Source: an uncultured Alphaproteobacteria bacterium (lineage in GTDB: Bacteria > Pseudomonadota > Alphaproteobacteria > Micropepsales > Micropepsaceae). Taken from it: a DNA stretch of 44,198 nt. Position 1 is the stretch's first letter, and each line of letters opens with the position of its first letter. The DNA is taken from positions 1-44,198 of the forward strand of contig CAIUCH010000052.1 of assembly GCA_903897605.1 (NCBI GenBank). Reading direction: 5' to 3'. The translations under genes were made by a program, and so were the position numbers. The notes under the pieces are model-generated. The model worked only from the letters and a program-made list of their open reading frames with translations, was not told the origin of the DNA and did not search any database. This document shows positions 34,885 through 43,200 of the stretch, piece by piece.

Positions 34885-35933
34885 GCGCGGAAGTCGCGAT
34901 CCGCCATCGCCAGGGCGATTTCACCCTGGACGTTGCCTTCACCGCGGCGGCCGGCGGCGTCACCGCCCTGTTCGGACCATCGGGCGCGGGCAAGACCAGC
35001 ATCGTGCATATTCTGGCGGGGCTGACGCGACCGGATCGGGGCCGTATCGTGCTGGAAGGCCGCACCGTGCTCGACACCGAGGCAGGCATTTTCGTGCCGC
35101 CGGAGAAGCGGCGCGCCGGGCTGGTGTTCCAGGACGGGCGGCTGTTTCCCCACATGAGCGTGGAAAAAAATCTCCTGTTCGGCTGGCGGCGCAGCGCCGT
35201 GCGCGCGGATGCGGCACAGATCGAACGGACCATCGCGCTCCTGGGGCTGGAGCCGCTTCTGGCACGCGCGCCCAAGCATCTTTCCGGCGGCGAGAAGAAT
35301 CGCGTGGCGCTGGGGCGGGCCTTGCTCGCTTCGCCCGATATTCTGCTTTTGGATGAGCCGCTGGCCAGCTTGGACGCGGCGCGGCGCGCCGACATCATGC
35401 CCTGGCTGGAACGGCTGCGCGACATCGCGCGAATTCCGATTTTCTATGTCAGCCATTCGCTGGACGAAGTGGCGCGCCTGGCGGACCGGGTGGTGCTGCT
35501 GAATGAAGGCCGGGTCACCGCCGAAGGCAGCGTTTTCGAGCTTCTGGCGGGATTGGGGGCGGAAAAGCCGTTGGGCGCCGTGCTGGAAGCGACGGTGACC
35601 GGCATCCAGGACGGTCTTAGCACACTCGCCTTCGATGGCGGCACGCTGCTGGCCGCGGAGGCCGGTGAGAAAGGCAGGCGCGTGCGGGTGCGCATCGGCG
35701 CCGACGAAATTCTGATCGCGCGCGAAGCGCCAAGCGCCATCAGCGCCAACAATATTCTTCCCGTCACCATTTCGGATATCCGGTTGGATGGCGCGCTGGC
35801 GGAAGTGACGATGCGTTGTGGCGCGGCGCGGTTGGTGGCCCGCATCACCGGAGCCTCGGTTCGGCGCTTGCAGCTGGCGGCCGGCATCGCCGCCTTTGCC
35901 GTGATCAAATCGGTGATCGTCGAGGGAGGTTGA
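34881..35933 (+). CDS. modC: Molybdate ABC transporter ATP-binding protein
   Basis: A 350-residue ABC ATPase. Walker A is GPSGAGKT (about 33-40), the Q-loop region is AGLVFQDGRLFPHMSV, the signature is LSGGEKNRVALGRALL, Walker B is ILLLDEPLASLD, and the H-loop is FYVSHSLDE. The C-terminal third is a TOBE/MOP-like regulatory domain (ISANNILPVTISDI) that can bind oxyanion and inhibit uptake. It powers ModB. The start overlaps the modB stop by 4 nt. Confidence 0.93.
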   Translation: MSAEVAIRHRQGDFTLDVAFTAAAGGVTALFGPSGAGKTSIVHILAGLTRPDRGRIVLEGRTVLDTEAGIFVPPEKRRAGLVFQDGRLFPHMSVEKNLLFGWRRSAVRADAAQIERTIALLGLEPLLARAPKHLSGGEKNRVALGRALLASPDILLLDEPLASLDAARRADIMPWLERLRDIARIPIFYVSHSLDEVARLADRVVLLNEGRVTAEGSVFELLAGLGAEKPLGAVLEATVTGIQDGLSTLAFDGGTLLAAEAGEKGRRVRVRIGADEILIAREAPSAISANNILPVTISDIRLDGALAEVTMRCGAARLVARITGASVRRLQLAAGIAAFAVIKSVIVEGG

Positions 35934-35988
35934 TTGATGGTCGCGCAACCGGACATCAAACCGCTTCACACTTTTTCTGGTTGCGCTC

Positions 35989-36423
35989 CTAGACCGGTCC
36001 CTTGAACATCAGTTTCCTCGACAAGGTGAAATTGAAGACCAAGCCCACCAGCACGCCGCAGGCCTGGGCGATGAATTTGTGATTGAAGGGCGCGGCGGCA
36101 TACGACACCAACAGCACCGATGTTCCATGATTGATCACGGCACCGACGGCATTGGCGCCGATGAATTTCAGCCATTCCTGCATGGCGCCCGAGAACGTGT
36201 GCGCGCGCCGTTCGGGGAAAGTCAGATAGCGGTTGCCGAGCCAGGTAAAGCCCATGGCGACGAAAATCGACACGGCGCGGCCGGATTTGAAATCCATCCC
36301 CCATAGACCGGTGTCCAGGGCGAGCATGCCCGCGTCAACCAGATAGCCGCAGGTTCCGACCAGGGCGAAACGGATGAAGGAATGGCGCAGCAGATAACGG
36401 GTAAATTTCGGTATCCAGCTCAC
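35989..36423 (-). CDS. GtrA-family membrane protein (sugar-lipid flippase type)
   Basis: A 144-residue protein with four membrane helices of the GtrA family: FIRFALVGTCGYLVDAGML, a second helix with FTWLGNRYLTFPE, AVGAVINHGTSVLL, and the last with GLVFNFTLSRKLMF. GtrA proteins are thought to flip undecaprenyl-phosphate-linked sugars across the inner membrane. The ATG at 36423 overlaps the upstream glycosyltransferase stop by 4 nt. It is the last gene of a three-gene minus-strand operon. Confidence 0.9.
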   Translation of the reverse strand: MSWIPKFTRYLLRHSFIRFALVGTCGYLVDAGMLALDTGLWGMDFKSGRAVSIFVAMGFTWLGNRYLTFPERRAHTFSGAMQEWLKFIGANAVGAVINHGTSVLLVSYAAAPFNHKFIAQACGVLVGLVFNFTLSRKLMFKGPV

Positions 36424-37388
36424 GGAGTATCGGGATGACTATGTGGCGCGGAGCGGTCGAGATCGAATTCCAGCGGCCCCGGAAAGGCCAGATAGGACAT
36501 GCGCTTCAATTCCCAACGTCCCCGCGTCACCGTATCCAGAATCAAGCCGCAGGTGAGTGACAGGAAGGCGAGCAGCATCAGGCCCATCGCCAGCACCGCG
36601 GTGGGCAGGCGGGGAACCTGACCGGTATTCAGATATTCCGTCACCACAGGAGTGCCGATGATCAGCGACACCGCCGCCAGGGCGAAAAAGAAGAAGGAGA
36701 AGAACACCAGCGGCCGTTCCTCGCGCACCAGATAGCCGATGGTGGACAGAATGCGAAAACCGTCGCGCCAGGTATTGAGCTTGGAGACCGAGCCCACCGG
36801 CCGTTCCTTGTAGCGCGTGTCCATCTCGATCATCGGCATCATCAGGCGCACAGCGTGTATCGTCAGCTCGGTCTCGATGCCAAAGCCTTCCGCGGTCAGG
36901 GGAAAGGATTTGACGAAGCGGCGCGAAAATACCCGATAGCCCGACAACATGTCACCCAGCTTGACGTTGAACAGGGTCGCGGCCAGCCCCGTCAGCAGGC
37001 GATTGCCGAAGACATGACCCGGGCGATAGGCGGTCGCCTCGGTGTGGATGCGCCGCGCGGTGAGGACATCGGCGCCAGCCGCGATCAGGCTTGCCACCAT
37101 GCGGGGGCTGGCGTCGGCATCATAGGTATCGTCGCCATCCACCAGGACATAGAGATCCGCTTCGATGTCCGCGAACATGCGGCGCACGACATTGCCCTTG
37201 CCTTGGCGCAGTTCGCTGCGGACGATGGCGCCGGCTTCACGCGCCCGCGCCATGGTCTGGTCGCGCGAATTGTTGTCATAGACATAGACCGCCGCGCCGG
37301 GCATCGCTTCGCGGAAATCCTTCACGACCTTTCCGATCGCGGCTTCCTCATTGTAGCAAGGCACCAGGACGGCGACGCGGGGGCTCAT
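36420..37388 (-). CDS. Family 2 glycosyltransferase, dolichol/undecaprenyl-phosphate sugar transferase type
   Basis: A 322-residue GT2. The catalytic GT-A domain has VLVPCYNEEAAIGKVV, YVYDNNSRDQT and the metal-binding VLVDGDDTYD. Two membrane helices near the C-terminus (VFFSFFFFALAAVSLII and LAMGLMLLAFLSLTCGLIL) anchor it. It would transfer a sugar to a lipid carrier at the cytoplasmic face, supplying the GtrA protein downstream and the GT-C enzyme. The ATG at 37388 overlaps the upstream gene stop as ATGA; a longer start adds 21 residues lacking family sequence. SGYRVFSRRFVKSFP and TRYKERPVGSVSKLN are conserved in this group. Confidence 0.92.
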   Translation of the reverse strand: MSPRVAVLVPCYNEEAAIGKVVKDFREAMPGAAVYVYDNNSRDQTMARAREAGAIVRSELRQGKGNVVRRMFADIEADLYVLVDGDDTYDADASPRMVASLIAAGADVLTARRIHTEATAYRPGHVFGNRLLTGLAATLFNVKLGDMLSGYRVFSRRFVKSFPLTAEGFGIETELTIHAVRLMMPMIEMDTRYKERPVGSVSKLNTWRDGFRILSTIGYLVREERPLVFFSFFFFALAAVSLIIGTPVVTEYLNTGQVPRLPTAVLAMGLMLLAFLSLTCGLILDTVTRGRWELKRMSYLAFPGPLEFDLDRSAPHSHPDTP

Positions 37389-38995
37389 GTTTTTCTCGAT
37401 ACGGGACACCATTGATAGGTGCCCACGATGTTGGTGTCGAATTGCTGGCACTCCGTCCAGCGGATGGCAAGGCCATAATCCGCCAGCGCATTGCGGGCCC
37501 GGCCCATATCGGTGGCGTCGGCAATAAGATAAAGCGCGCCGCCATTGCGCAAATGCGCCGCAACCCGGCTCTGCATGGTGCGGGTCAGAAGCGTGCCGTC
37601 CTTGGGCTGCACCATCCAGCCGTCGATGCGCAGGATGGGAATCTGATGCGGCAGGGACGGCGCCAGGAAGCCCAGGGGTTCGTCCCCCGTCATCAGCACC
37701 ATGGTCTTGTCGGGGTTGGCGATGGGCGGCAGCGCCACCTGGATATAAGGGTCCTCGACCGGCGCGCGTTCCAGGAAATCGCTGCGCGCGGTGACCAGAA
37801 TGGCGAAGCCCAGCGCCGCCAATACCAGATAACGCGTCCGGCGCGGCAGCGGAAATAATCCAACAGCCGCCACGATCAAGATCGGCGCCAACATTTCCAG
37901 CAGAATGATGTAGCGATAGATCGCAAAGAAACGCAGCCAGACGAAATAGCTGACCGCGGCAAAGGCGAACAAGGGCAAGGTCACCCGCTTGTCCAGCAGG
38001 GCATCGCCGCTCTCACGGCGCAGCAGCCAGATCAGGGCGGCGGGAATGACAGTGAGATACGCCACCAGCACCCGGATATCCTGGAATCCCAGATCGTCGG
38101 CGACATGCCAATCCACCGAGAACAGCACAGGAAACAAAAGCTGACGCCAGAAATGGATGGGAATGAAACGCATGTCGCGATAGGGCGAGGCCAGCACCAG
38201 CGGCGAATGCCAATATTCGTTGAAATAGGGAAACAGCGGATTGCCGGTCAGCGCCTTGATGTGCAGCATCCACCAGGCGCTGAACAAGGCGAAGCCCAGC
38301 AGGCCCGCGATGCCGCCGGCCAGTAGCCGCACGCCCTGCTGCCGCAAGCTGCCGCCCAACGCCAGCAGCGCCGCCGCGAAGCCGATGCAGAACGGCATTT
38401 CCGGCAGCTTCAAGCCAAAGGCGCAGCCGGTGATGAAGCCGGCGGCGCCAGCCAGGCCTGCCGCCCGCGCAGGTGAACCCGTGCGCAACGTCTCGCGGCC
38501 CAGAATCAGGATAGCGAGGCCCGCGAGCACGAACACGCTCATCACATTGTCATAGTAAGACGTGCCGAACATGGAGAGCGTCAACGCCCCCGCCTGACCC
38601 AGCAGCGCCAAAGCACCGGCGCCGATCTTGCGGTCGGGAATGCGAAGTCCTTCGCGGGCGATCAAATAGAGCGGCACCACATTGGCGCCCTGCACCGCCC
38701 CCAGGACGCCCAGCGCGATCCAGGCATGGGTGTGGGTGGCCAGCCAATAAAAGGGGATGTCGAGAAAGGGATTGTAGTAGCTGGCCTGATGGGCCACGAC
38801 CACATCCAGCGCCTGGCGATGATTGAGGAAGGCGTAAGGCGCGTACCAGTGGTAATTGCGAAAGTCCCAGCTGGTGTCCTTGCCCAGGACGATGACAAAG
38901 GCCGCCCAGAACAAAACAGTGACGACCAGGAACGCCAGCTCCTTGGCCGACAACAGCGTCTGGCCGGGCGAGGCGGCGCGAGCGGGCGGCGTCAT
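37385..38995 (-). CDS. Polytopic membrane protein, GT-C glycosyltransferase-like
   Basis: A 536-residue protein with about 11-12 membrane helices and a C-terminal periplasmic domain (about 440-536). After the first helix, KDTSWDFRNYHWYAPYAFLNHR resembles the catalytic acidic loop of GT-C enzymes (Asp near the first periplasmic loop), which transfer sugars from polyprenyl-phosphate donors. It overlaps the GT2 gene by 4 nt and shares an operon with GtrA, which fits a donor-synthesis, flipping and transfer set. The acceptor is unknown: lipid A, a glycan or a protein. The ATG at 38995 precedes the first helix. Similarity to a named GT-C family is weak. Confidence 0.78.
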   Translation of the reverse strand: MTPPARAASPGQTLLSAKELAFLVVTVLFWAAFVIVLGKDTSWDFRNYHWYAPYAFLNHRQALDVVVAHQASYYNPFLDIPFYWLATHTHAWIALGVLGAVQGANVVPLYLIAREGLRIPDRKIGAGALALLGQAGALTLSMFGTSYYDNVMSVFVLAGLAILILGRETLRTGSPARAAGLAGAAGFITGCAFGLKLPEMPFCIGFAAALLALGGSLRQQGVRLLAGGIAGLLGFALFSAWWMLHIKALTGNPLFPYFNEYWHSPLVLASPYRDMRFIPIHFWRQLLFPVLFSVDWHVADDLGFQDIRVLVAYLTVIPAALIWLLRRESGDALLDKRVTLPLFAFAAVSYFVWLRFFAIYRYIILLEMLAPILIVAAVGLFPLPRRTRYLVLAALGFAILVTARSDFLERAPVEDPYIQVALPPIANPDKTMVLMTGDEPLGFLAPSLPHQIPILRIDGWMVQPKDGTLLTRTMQSRVAAHLRNGGALYLIADATDMGRARNALADYGLAIRWTECQQFDTNIVGTYQWCPVSRKT

Positions 38996-39077
38996 GATGG
39001 AACTTCAGGCCTGACTTGGGTTTCCAAGGTTCTAGCCTGTGGGGATCGAAGGCGAAAGGCGCTTTGCGCGGAAGGGG

Positions 39078-40133
39078 TTAAGCCTCGTCCGGCTCGACGA
39101 TGATATTGCGCAGGAATTGCAGGGTGCAGGCCCGCCAGGAATGCGCCTCCGCAAAGCTGCGGGGGGTAACCGGCCCGGGATGGCGGGCGATGTCCAGCGC
39201 GGCCAGGCAGGCCGTCTTCAGATCCTGGTTCAAGGCTGCCACGGGAGCCCCGCCGACCACGTCCAGGGGCCCCTGGACCGGATAGGCGGCTACCGGCAGG
39301 CCACAGGCCAGCGCCTCCAGAAGCACCAGCCCGAAGGTGTCGGTGCGGCTGGGAAAGACGAAGACCGAGCTTGCCGTATAGGCCCGCACCAGGTCCTCCC
39401 CCGATTGGGTGCCCAGAAATTCGGCCTGGGGATATTTGGCCTCAAGGGCGCCGCGCGCCGGCCCATCGCCCACCACCACCTTGGTGCCGGGCAAATCGAG
39501 CGCCAGGAAGGCTTCGATATTCTTTTCCACCGCGACCCGGCCGACATAAAGCCAGATCGGTCCTTCATACGGCAGCTTTGCGCCGGCCATGGGATGGAAA
39601 TGATCCACGTCGACGCCGCGCGACCAGATGCGCAAATTGGTGAAGCCATGTGCCGCCATCTCGCGCCGAAGGCTTTCGGTGGCCACCATCATGGCGGTGG
39701 CGGGACCGTGGAACCAGCGCAGCCAGCGATAAACCAGTTCCTCGGGAATCCAGGTAAAGCGCGCCCGGACATATTCGGGAAACCGCGTATGGAAAGACGT
39801 CGAGAAGGCGATGCCGTGCTTCAGACAGATCGACCGTGCGCTCATGCCCAATGTGCCTTCGGTGGCGATGTGCACGGCATCAGGCGCGAAATCGCGGATC
39901 TCCCGTTCCAGCCGGGTGCGCGGAAAAACCGCCAGGCGAATTTCGCGATAGGTGGGAAGCCCGACGGTGAACCGCCCTTCCGGCGTGGCATAGCGCACAA
40001 TGTGGCCCAGCGCGGCGAGATCCTCGCCCAGGACTTCCAGGGTGCGCACCACGCCATTGACTTGGGGCTTCCAGGCATCGGTGACGATGAGGATCTTCAG
40101 ATGCGCCGCGACGCCGGGAATGGGCCCCGGCAT
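39078..40133 (-). CDS. GT4-type glycosyltransferase
   Basis: A 351-residue GT-B fold enzyme of family GT4. The N-terminal domain begins LKILIVTDAWKPQVNGVVRTL. The C-terminal domain has GRVAVEKNIEAFLALDLPG, VVVGDGPARGALEAKYP and the nucleotide-sugar motif FPSRTDTFGLVLLEALACGLPV (the E-x7-E pattern). It probably uses a UDP- or GDP-sugar to build an envelope glycolipid. The preferred start is the ATG at 40133, which lies 13 nt after the stop of the upstream phosphoesterase. Longer in-frame starts extend into that gene. It is in an operon with the phosphoesterase. Confidence 0.9.
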   Translation of the reverse strand: MPGPIPGVAAHLKILIVTDAWKPQVNGVVRTLEVLGEDLAALGHIVRYATPEGRFTVGLPTYREIRLAVFPRTRLEREIRDFAPDAVHIATEGTLGMSARSICLKHGIAFSTSFHTRFPEYVRARFTWIPEELVYRWLRWFHGPATAMMVATESLRREMAAHGFTNLRIWSRGVDVDHFHPMAGAKLPYEGPIWLYVGRVAVEKNIEAFLALDLPGTKVVVGDGPARGALEAKYPQAEFLGTQSGEDLVRAYTASSVFVFPSRTDTFGLVLLEALACGLPVAAYPVQGPLDVVGGAPVAALNQDLKTACLAALDIARHPGPVTPRSFAEAHSWRACTLQFLRNIIVEPDEA

Positions 40134-40146
40134 CAGGCGTCTTGTC

Positions 40147-41049
40147 CTACGCGGGAATAAGCGCGGGTACGGCCGCTTCGGCTGGGGCCTGGGACGGGTT
40201 TCTTTGAGAGGGAGTGGCCCAGCGAAGAATCTCCAGATTTCCACGGGCATCTTCGACAAGGGCGCTGCAGCTTTCAACCCAGTCTCCGTCGTTGAGATAA
40301 AGAACGTCGCCGATCTGGCGGATTTCGGCATGATGGATATGGCCGCAGACCACGCCATCGACGCCGCGTTTGGCGGCCTCCGCCGCCACCGCTTCCTCGA
40401 AGCGCGAGATATATTCGACCGCGTTCTTGACCTTGTGCTTCAGCCAGGCCGACAGCGACCAGTAGGGCAAGCCGAGCTGCTTGCGGACCGCGAACAGAAG
40501 ATCGTTCCAGCGAAGCGCGATGCCGTAAGCCCAGTCACCGACATAGGCCAGCCATTTGGCACACATGATGACGCCATCGAAACGGTCGCCATGCAGCACC
40601 AGAAGGCGCCTGCCGTCTGCGGTTTCGTGCACGATCTCGTCGGCAATTTCGACACCGGCGAACAGCCGACCGGCATAGTGCCGGGCAAATTCGTCGTGGT
40701 TGCCGGGCACAAAGATCACCCGCGTCCCATTGTCCGCCTTGGCGAGGATTTCCGCCACCACGCGGCTTTGCGCCGCGTTCCAGTACCAGCGCCGCTTGAG
40801 CTGCCAGCCATCGACGATATCTCCGACCAGGAACAGCGTGCTGCATTCATTGTGCATCAGGAAATCGGCCAGTGCCTCGGCCTTGCAGCCGCGTGTGCCC
40901 AGATGGGTGTCGGAAATGAAAATGGTGCGATGACTGTGACGTGGCCGCAGCGGCGGCGCCGTTCGCTTGCGCAAGCCCGCGAAATTTTCGCCCGCGCTTT
41001 CAAACCAGGCGCCACGCCCGGAAGGCATTTCCAAAAAGGACTGGACCAT
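40147..41049 (-). CDS. Calcineurin-like metallophosphoesterase (LpxH/UDP-diacylglucosamine diphosphatase-like)
   Basis: A 300-residue metallophosphoesterase. The dimetal signature is in order: FISDTHLGTRG, LVGDIVDGW, VPGNHDEFARHY, VLHGDRFD and VCGHIHHAEI. The LpxH group cleaves UDP-2,3-diacylglucosamine in lipid A synthesis. Alphaproteobacteria often use LpxI instead, so a related phosphoesterase role is possible. The ATG at 41049 has GGGAGG about nine bases upstream, and two longer in-frame forms are less likely. It is first in the operon with a GT4 enzyme, which points to envelope lipid or glycan synthesis. Confidence 0.87.
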   Translation of the reverse strand: MVQSFLEMPSGRGAWFESAGENFAGLRKRTAPPLRPRHSHRTIFISDTHLGTRGCKAEALADFLMHNECSTLFLVGDIVDGWQLKRRWYWNAAQSRVVAEILAKADNGTRVIFVPGNHDEFARHYAGRLFAGVEIADEIVHETADGRRLLVLHGDRFDGVIMCAKWLAYVGDWAYGIALRWNDLLFAVRKQLGLPYWSLSAWLKHKVKNAVEYISRFEEAVAAEAAKRGVDGVVCGHIHHAEIRQIGDVLYLNDGDWVESCSALVEDARGNLEILRWATPSQRNPSQAPAEAAVPALIPA

Positions 41050-41316
41050 CGCAGCAGGCCTCCCGCACTTCGTCCGGGTACGTCCGATCTGGCGTCCAGA
41101 CGGCGGCGAAATAGCTGACCCGCGCGAATCTTTTGTTGCGGGCAAGAGACGGACTCATGAATCCGCGAAAAGTGGTTTCTTTTGCTTCACGGACTGCCTG
41201 TTATTGCGCCGCACAATTGCCCCTATTCGCGGCAGGATGCGGCAAAAGACGCCGCATTTACTGTAAAATAGCCAGGATTACCGGGAAAAATTCATTCCTC
41301 AAACGTGTTTTGATGC
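41050..41316. other. Gene-free stretch between the phosphoesterase and the small RNA
   Basis: This stretch holds a perfect small hairpin ATGCGGC/GCCGCAT (41237-41257) and AT-rich patches (TAAAAT at 41264). It must carry the phosphoesterase promoter on the minus strand. I see no convincing protein gene. Confidence 0.5.
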
Positions 41317-41345
41317 TTGCGCCAGGAAGTCTGTTCCATCATATT
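41317..41345 (+). promoter_or_regulatory. Predicted sigma-70 promoter of the mmgR-like small RNA
   Basis: TTGCGC (41317-41322) and CATATT (41340-41345) are spaced by 17 nt. The predicted start is near 41352. Confidence 0.6.
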
Positions 41346-41351
41346 GTTGCG

Positions 41352-41444
41352 GCGCGGTATCGCGGGTCCGCCCGCGAAGCCGCCGCCCTTTCTGGGCGTT
41401 TCCTCCCTGAACTTGGCCGCTTCGGCAACGAAGCGGCCTTTTTT
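41352..41444 (+). ncRNA. mmgR: mmgR/alpha-r8-like trans-acting small RNA
   Basis: A compact transcription unit of about 93 nt with no open frame. It has a GC hairpin (roughly 41352-41389), then the single-stranded decamer TTTCCTCCCT (41399-41408), then a perfect 10-bp terminator stem (41415-41424 with 41429-41438, GCAA loop) and six Ts. From family knowledge, the exact decamer UUUCCUCCCU between two stems is the hallmark of the alphaproteobacterial mmgR (suhB) RNA family. In Sinorhizobium mmgR regulates polyhydroxybutyrate accumulation. Its target here is not known. The 5' end is inferred from the promoter. Confidence 0.7.
41415..41444 (+). terminator. Rho-independent terminator of the mmgR-like RNA
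   Basis: The stem GGCCGCTTCG/CGAAGCGGCC (41415-41424 with 41429-41438) has a GCAA tetraloop and is followed by TTTTTT. Confidence 0.95.
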
Positions 41445-41456
41445 CATTCAGCGCGG

Positions 41457-41553
41457 GTCTTTTCGCCCATGAGTTCGTCGCGCGTCCTCACGTGCTGGCG
41501 CACGCTGCGGGCGACGCTCCTGCTCATGGGCGAAAATCCCTCGCGCTGGACGG
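41457..41553. repeat. Family B palindromic element, copy 2
   Basis: The outer perfect arms TTTTCGCCCATGAG and CTCATGGGCGAAAA (around 41460-41473 and 41524-41537) enclose a core matching the typA-downstream element. The matching pieces are CGTCGCGCGT, CTCACGTGCT, GCACGCT and GCGACGCTCCTGCTC. The trailing AATCCCTCGCGCTG is also shared. Confidence 0.7.
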
Positions 41554-41565
41554 CGACTTTATCTG

Positions 41566-41634
41566 GGCGATCGGATCGCTTGGTATGCTGCGGGCGATGC
41601 TTCTGCTCAGGAACCAAAATCCCTCGCGCTGACG
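41566..41634. repeat. Family B palindromic element, partial copy 3 (degenerate)
   Basis: The segments GGGCGATGC, TTCTGCTCA and AAAATCCCTCGCGCTG repeat the right half of copy 2 with substitutions. It follows copy 2 directly, so a tandem duplication is likely. It ends 6 nt before the amidohydrolase stop. Confidence 0.55.
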
Positions 41635-41639
41635 GGTGG

Positions 41640-42506
41640 TTATTCGGCGGCGAGGGGCATGGCGCGGCCGCCGAGGAGGGCGGGATCGATGGCGGTCAGG
41701 CGCATCAATGCTTCGGTAAGACGTTTCTTCAGAGTCTCGAAACCCGGTTTGCGCTGGATGCGATCTTCATCGAGATAAAGGCCGCGATTGATTTCGATCT
41801 GCAGGCCGAACAAACCGATGCTGCCACGGCCATAGAGAATGGTGGTATAGCCGCCGGCATAAGGCGCGTTGCGCGCGATGGAAAAACGCCCTCCGACAAA
41901 GGCGTTTTCGGCCCATCCGGTCAGGAGCGGCGGCGCCGATGCGCCATAGCGATCGCCCAATACGATGTCGGGCACCGAAAGCGCCGACGGCATGGAGTGA
42001 CAATCCACCACCACCGCGATGCCGAAACGTTTGCGGGTTTCCTCCGCCAGTCCCGCGAGCGCCGCGTGATAGGGTTTGTAGAGTTGCGACAGCCGCAACC
42101 CCGCCTCACGCGGGGACAGTTTGTGAGCATAGATTTCCGCGCCATCGCGCACGATGCGGGGAATGACGCCAAGACCCGCAACCACGCGGGGGCCGGGCGC
42201 ATCGACGGTCATGGCGAGCGGACCGTCGAACATGCCGGCGTCCAGCTCACCGATGGCGCGATTGACGTCGCAATAGGCTCTGGGAAAGGTCGCGGCGATC
42301 AGCGGCGCGCCCAGACCGGCGGCGCCGGCAAACAATTCGTCCACGAAGGCATCTTCGGACCGGCGCAAGGTGAGGGCGTCCAGCCGGCTCTGGGCGATCA
42401 GATTGTCGGGATAGTGCCGGCCCGAGTGACCCGAGGCGAAGACAAAGGGCAGGGTTTGAATCTGGGGCCTGAGAATCCGGAAGGGTTGCGCGATCAGGGC
42501 GGTCAT
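41640..42506 (-). CDS. N-formylglutamate amidohydrolase family protein
   Basis: A 288-residue protein of the N-formylglutamate amidohydrolase family. These zinc enzymes remove formyl groups from N-formyl-amino acids, as in histidine breakdown. Metal and catalytic residues are in LPFVFASGHSGRHYP, LRRSEDAFVDELF, VDCHSMPS and LFGLQIEINRGLYLDE. The ATG at 42506 begins just before the conserved FRILRP core; an ATG at 42569 and a TTG at 42584 are alternatives. The neighbouring gene is cpdR; there is no hut cluster, so the histidine role is not supported by context. Confidence 0.85.
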   Translation of the reverse strand: MTALIAQPFRILRPQIQTLPFVFASGHSGRHYPDNLIAQSRLDALTLRRSEDAFVDELFAGAAGLGAPLIAATFPRAYCDVNRAIGELDAGMFDGPLAMTVDAPGPRVVAGLGVIPRIVRDGAEIYAHKLSPREAGLRLSQLYKPYHAALAGLAEETRKRFGIAVVVDCHSMPSALSVPDIVLGDRYGASAPPLLTGWAENAFVGGRFSIARNAPYAGGYTTILYGRGSIGLFGLQIEINRGLYLDEDRIQRKPGFETLKKRLTEALMRLTAIDPALLGGRAMPLAAE

Positions 42507-42691
42507 GGTCGAATCGCCCAAATCCCCGGAATGTGGGGTCCCGTCAGGACCGGAGGGCGGGCGCGCCATGGCGTATCTCGTCAAAAGTTGGGGCAGGGGA
42601 GCCTAAGCCGGGCCGTCTTTCAAGCCTAGGAGGCTTGTTTACCGTTTGCTGGATATGCTTTTTACTGGGACGGACAAGGGCTTGGGCATTC

Positions 42692-43051
42692 ATGGCGCAT
42701 ATCCTGCTGGCAGAAGACGATGAATCGCTCCGCAAGTTCCTGGCGGCAGCCTTGGTCAAGGCCGGCCATGCCGTGACCGATTTCGGCGATGGCGGTGATG
42801 CCTATGAATGTCTCAAGGGGTTCAGTTTCGACCTGCTCCTGACCGATATCGTGATGCCCGGCATGGACGGGATCGAGCTGGCCAAGCGCGCGGTGGAAAT
42901 TAACGCGGCCCTCAAGATCATGTTCATCACCGGTTTTGCCGCGGTCGCCCTGCATCCGGCCTCCGACGCACCCAAGCAGGCCAAAGTCTTGTCCAAACCG
43001 TTCCATTTGCGGGAAATCGTGGCGGAAGTGGACCGGATGATTGCCGCCTGA
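42692..43051 (+). CDS. cpdR: Single-domain response regulator CpdR
   Basis: A 119-residue stand-alone receiver domain. The acidic pair is in LLAEDDESLRKFL, the phosphorylated Asp52 in LLLTDIVMPGMDGIELAKRA, and the switch Thr80 and Lys102 in IMFITGFAAV and VLSKPFHLREIV. KAKVLSKPFHLRE-like and FAAVALHPASDAPK segments match CpdR closely. In Caulobacter unphosphorylated CpdR primes ClpXP to degrade cell-cycle proteins and promotes CtrA turnover. The ATG at 42692 opens the receiver fold; a longer in-frame start upstream has no family sequence. It is followed by tRNA-Val. Confidence 0.93.
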   Translation: MAHILLAEDDESLRKFLAAALVKAGHAVTDFGDGGDAYECLKGFSFDLLLTDIVMPGMDGIELAKRAVEINAALKIMFITGFAAVALHPASDAPKQAKVLSKPFHLREIVAEVDRMIAA

Positions 43052-43125
43052 CGTCGGCGCTTTTCTTTGGCGACAAGGGCGGCTATAGAGGCCGCCCGCC
43101 GGGGCAGGCCCCCGGAAAATGGTAC

Positions 43126-43200
43126 GGGCGGTTAGCTCAGCGGGAGAGCACTTCCTTGACATGGAAGGGGCCACAGGTTCGATCCCTGTACCGCCCACCA
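43126..43200 (+). tRNA. tRNA-Val (anticodon GAC)
   Basis: A 75-nt cloverleaf with encoded CCA. The acceptor arms are GGGCGGT (43126-43132) and ACCGCCC (43190-43196). The D-arm GCTC/GAGC, anticodon arm CTTCC-TTGACAT-GGAAG and T-arm ACAGG/CCTGT with TTCGATC are all intact. The anticodon is GAC. Confidence 0.97.

Noticed and set aside
41276..41444. Possible 6S RNA ending at the terminator 41415-41444
   Set aside because: The decamer, terminator layout and a promoter at 41317 fit an mmgR-type RNA better, and the long stem with central bubble expected of 6S is not convincing.
41133..42629. A 498-residue plus-strand open frame
   Set aside because: It covers the small RNA, the palindromic repeats and the antisense of the amidohydrolase.
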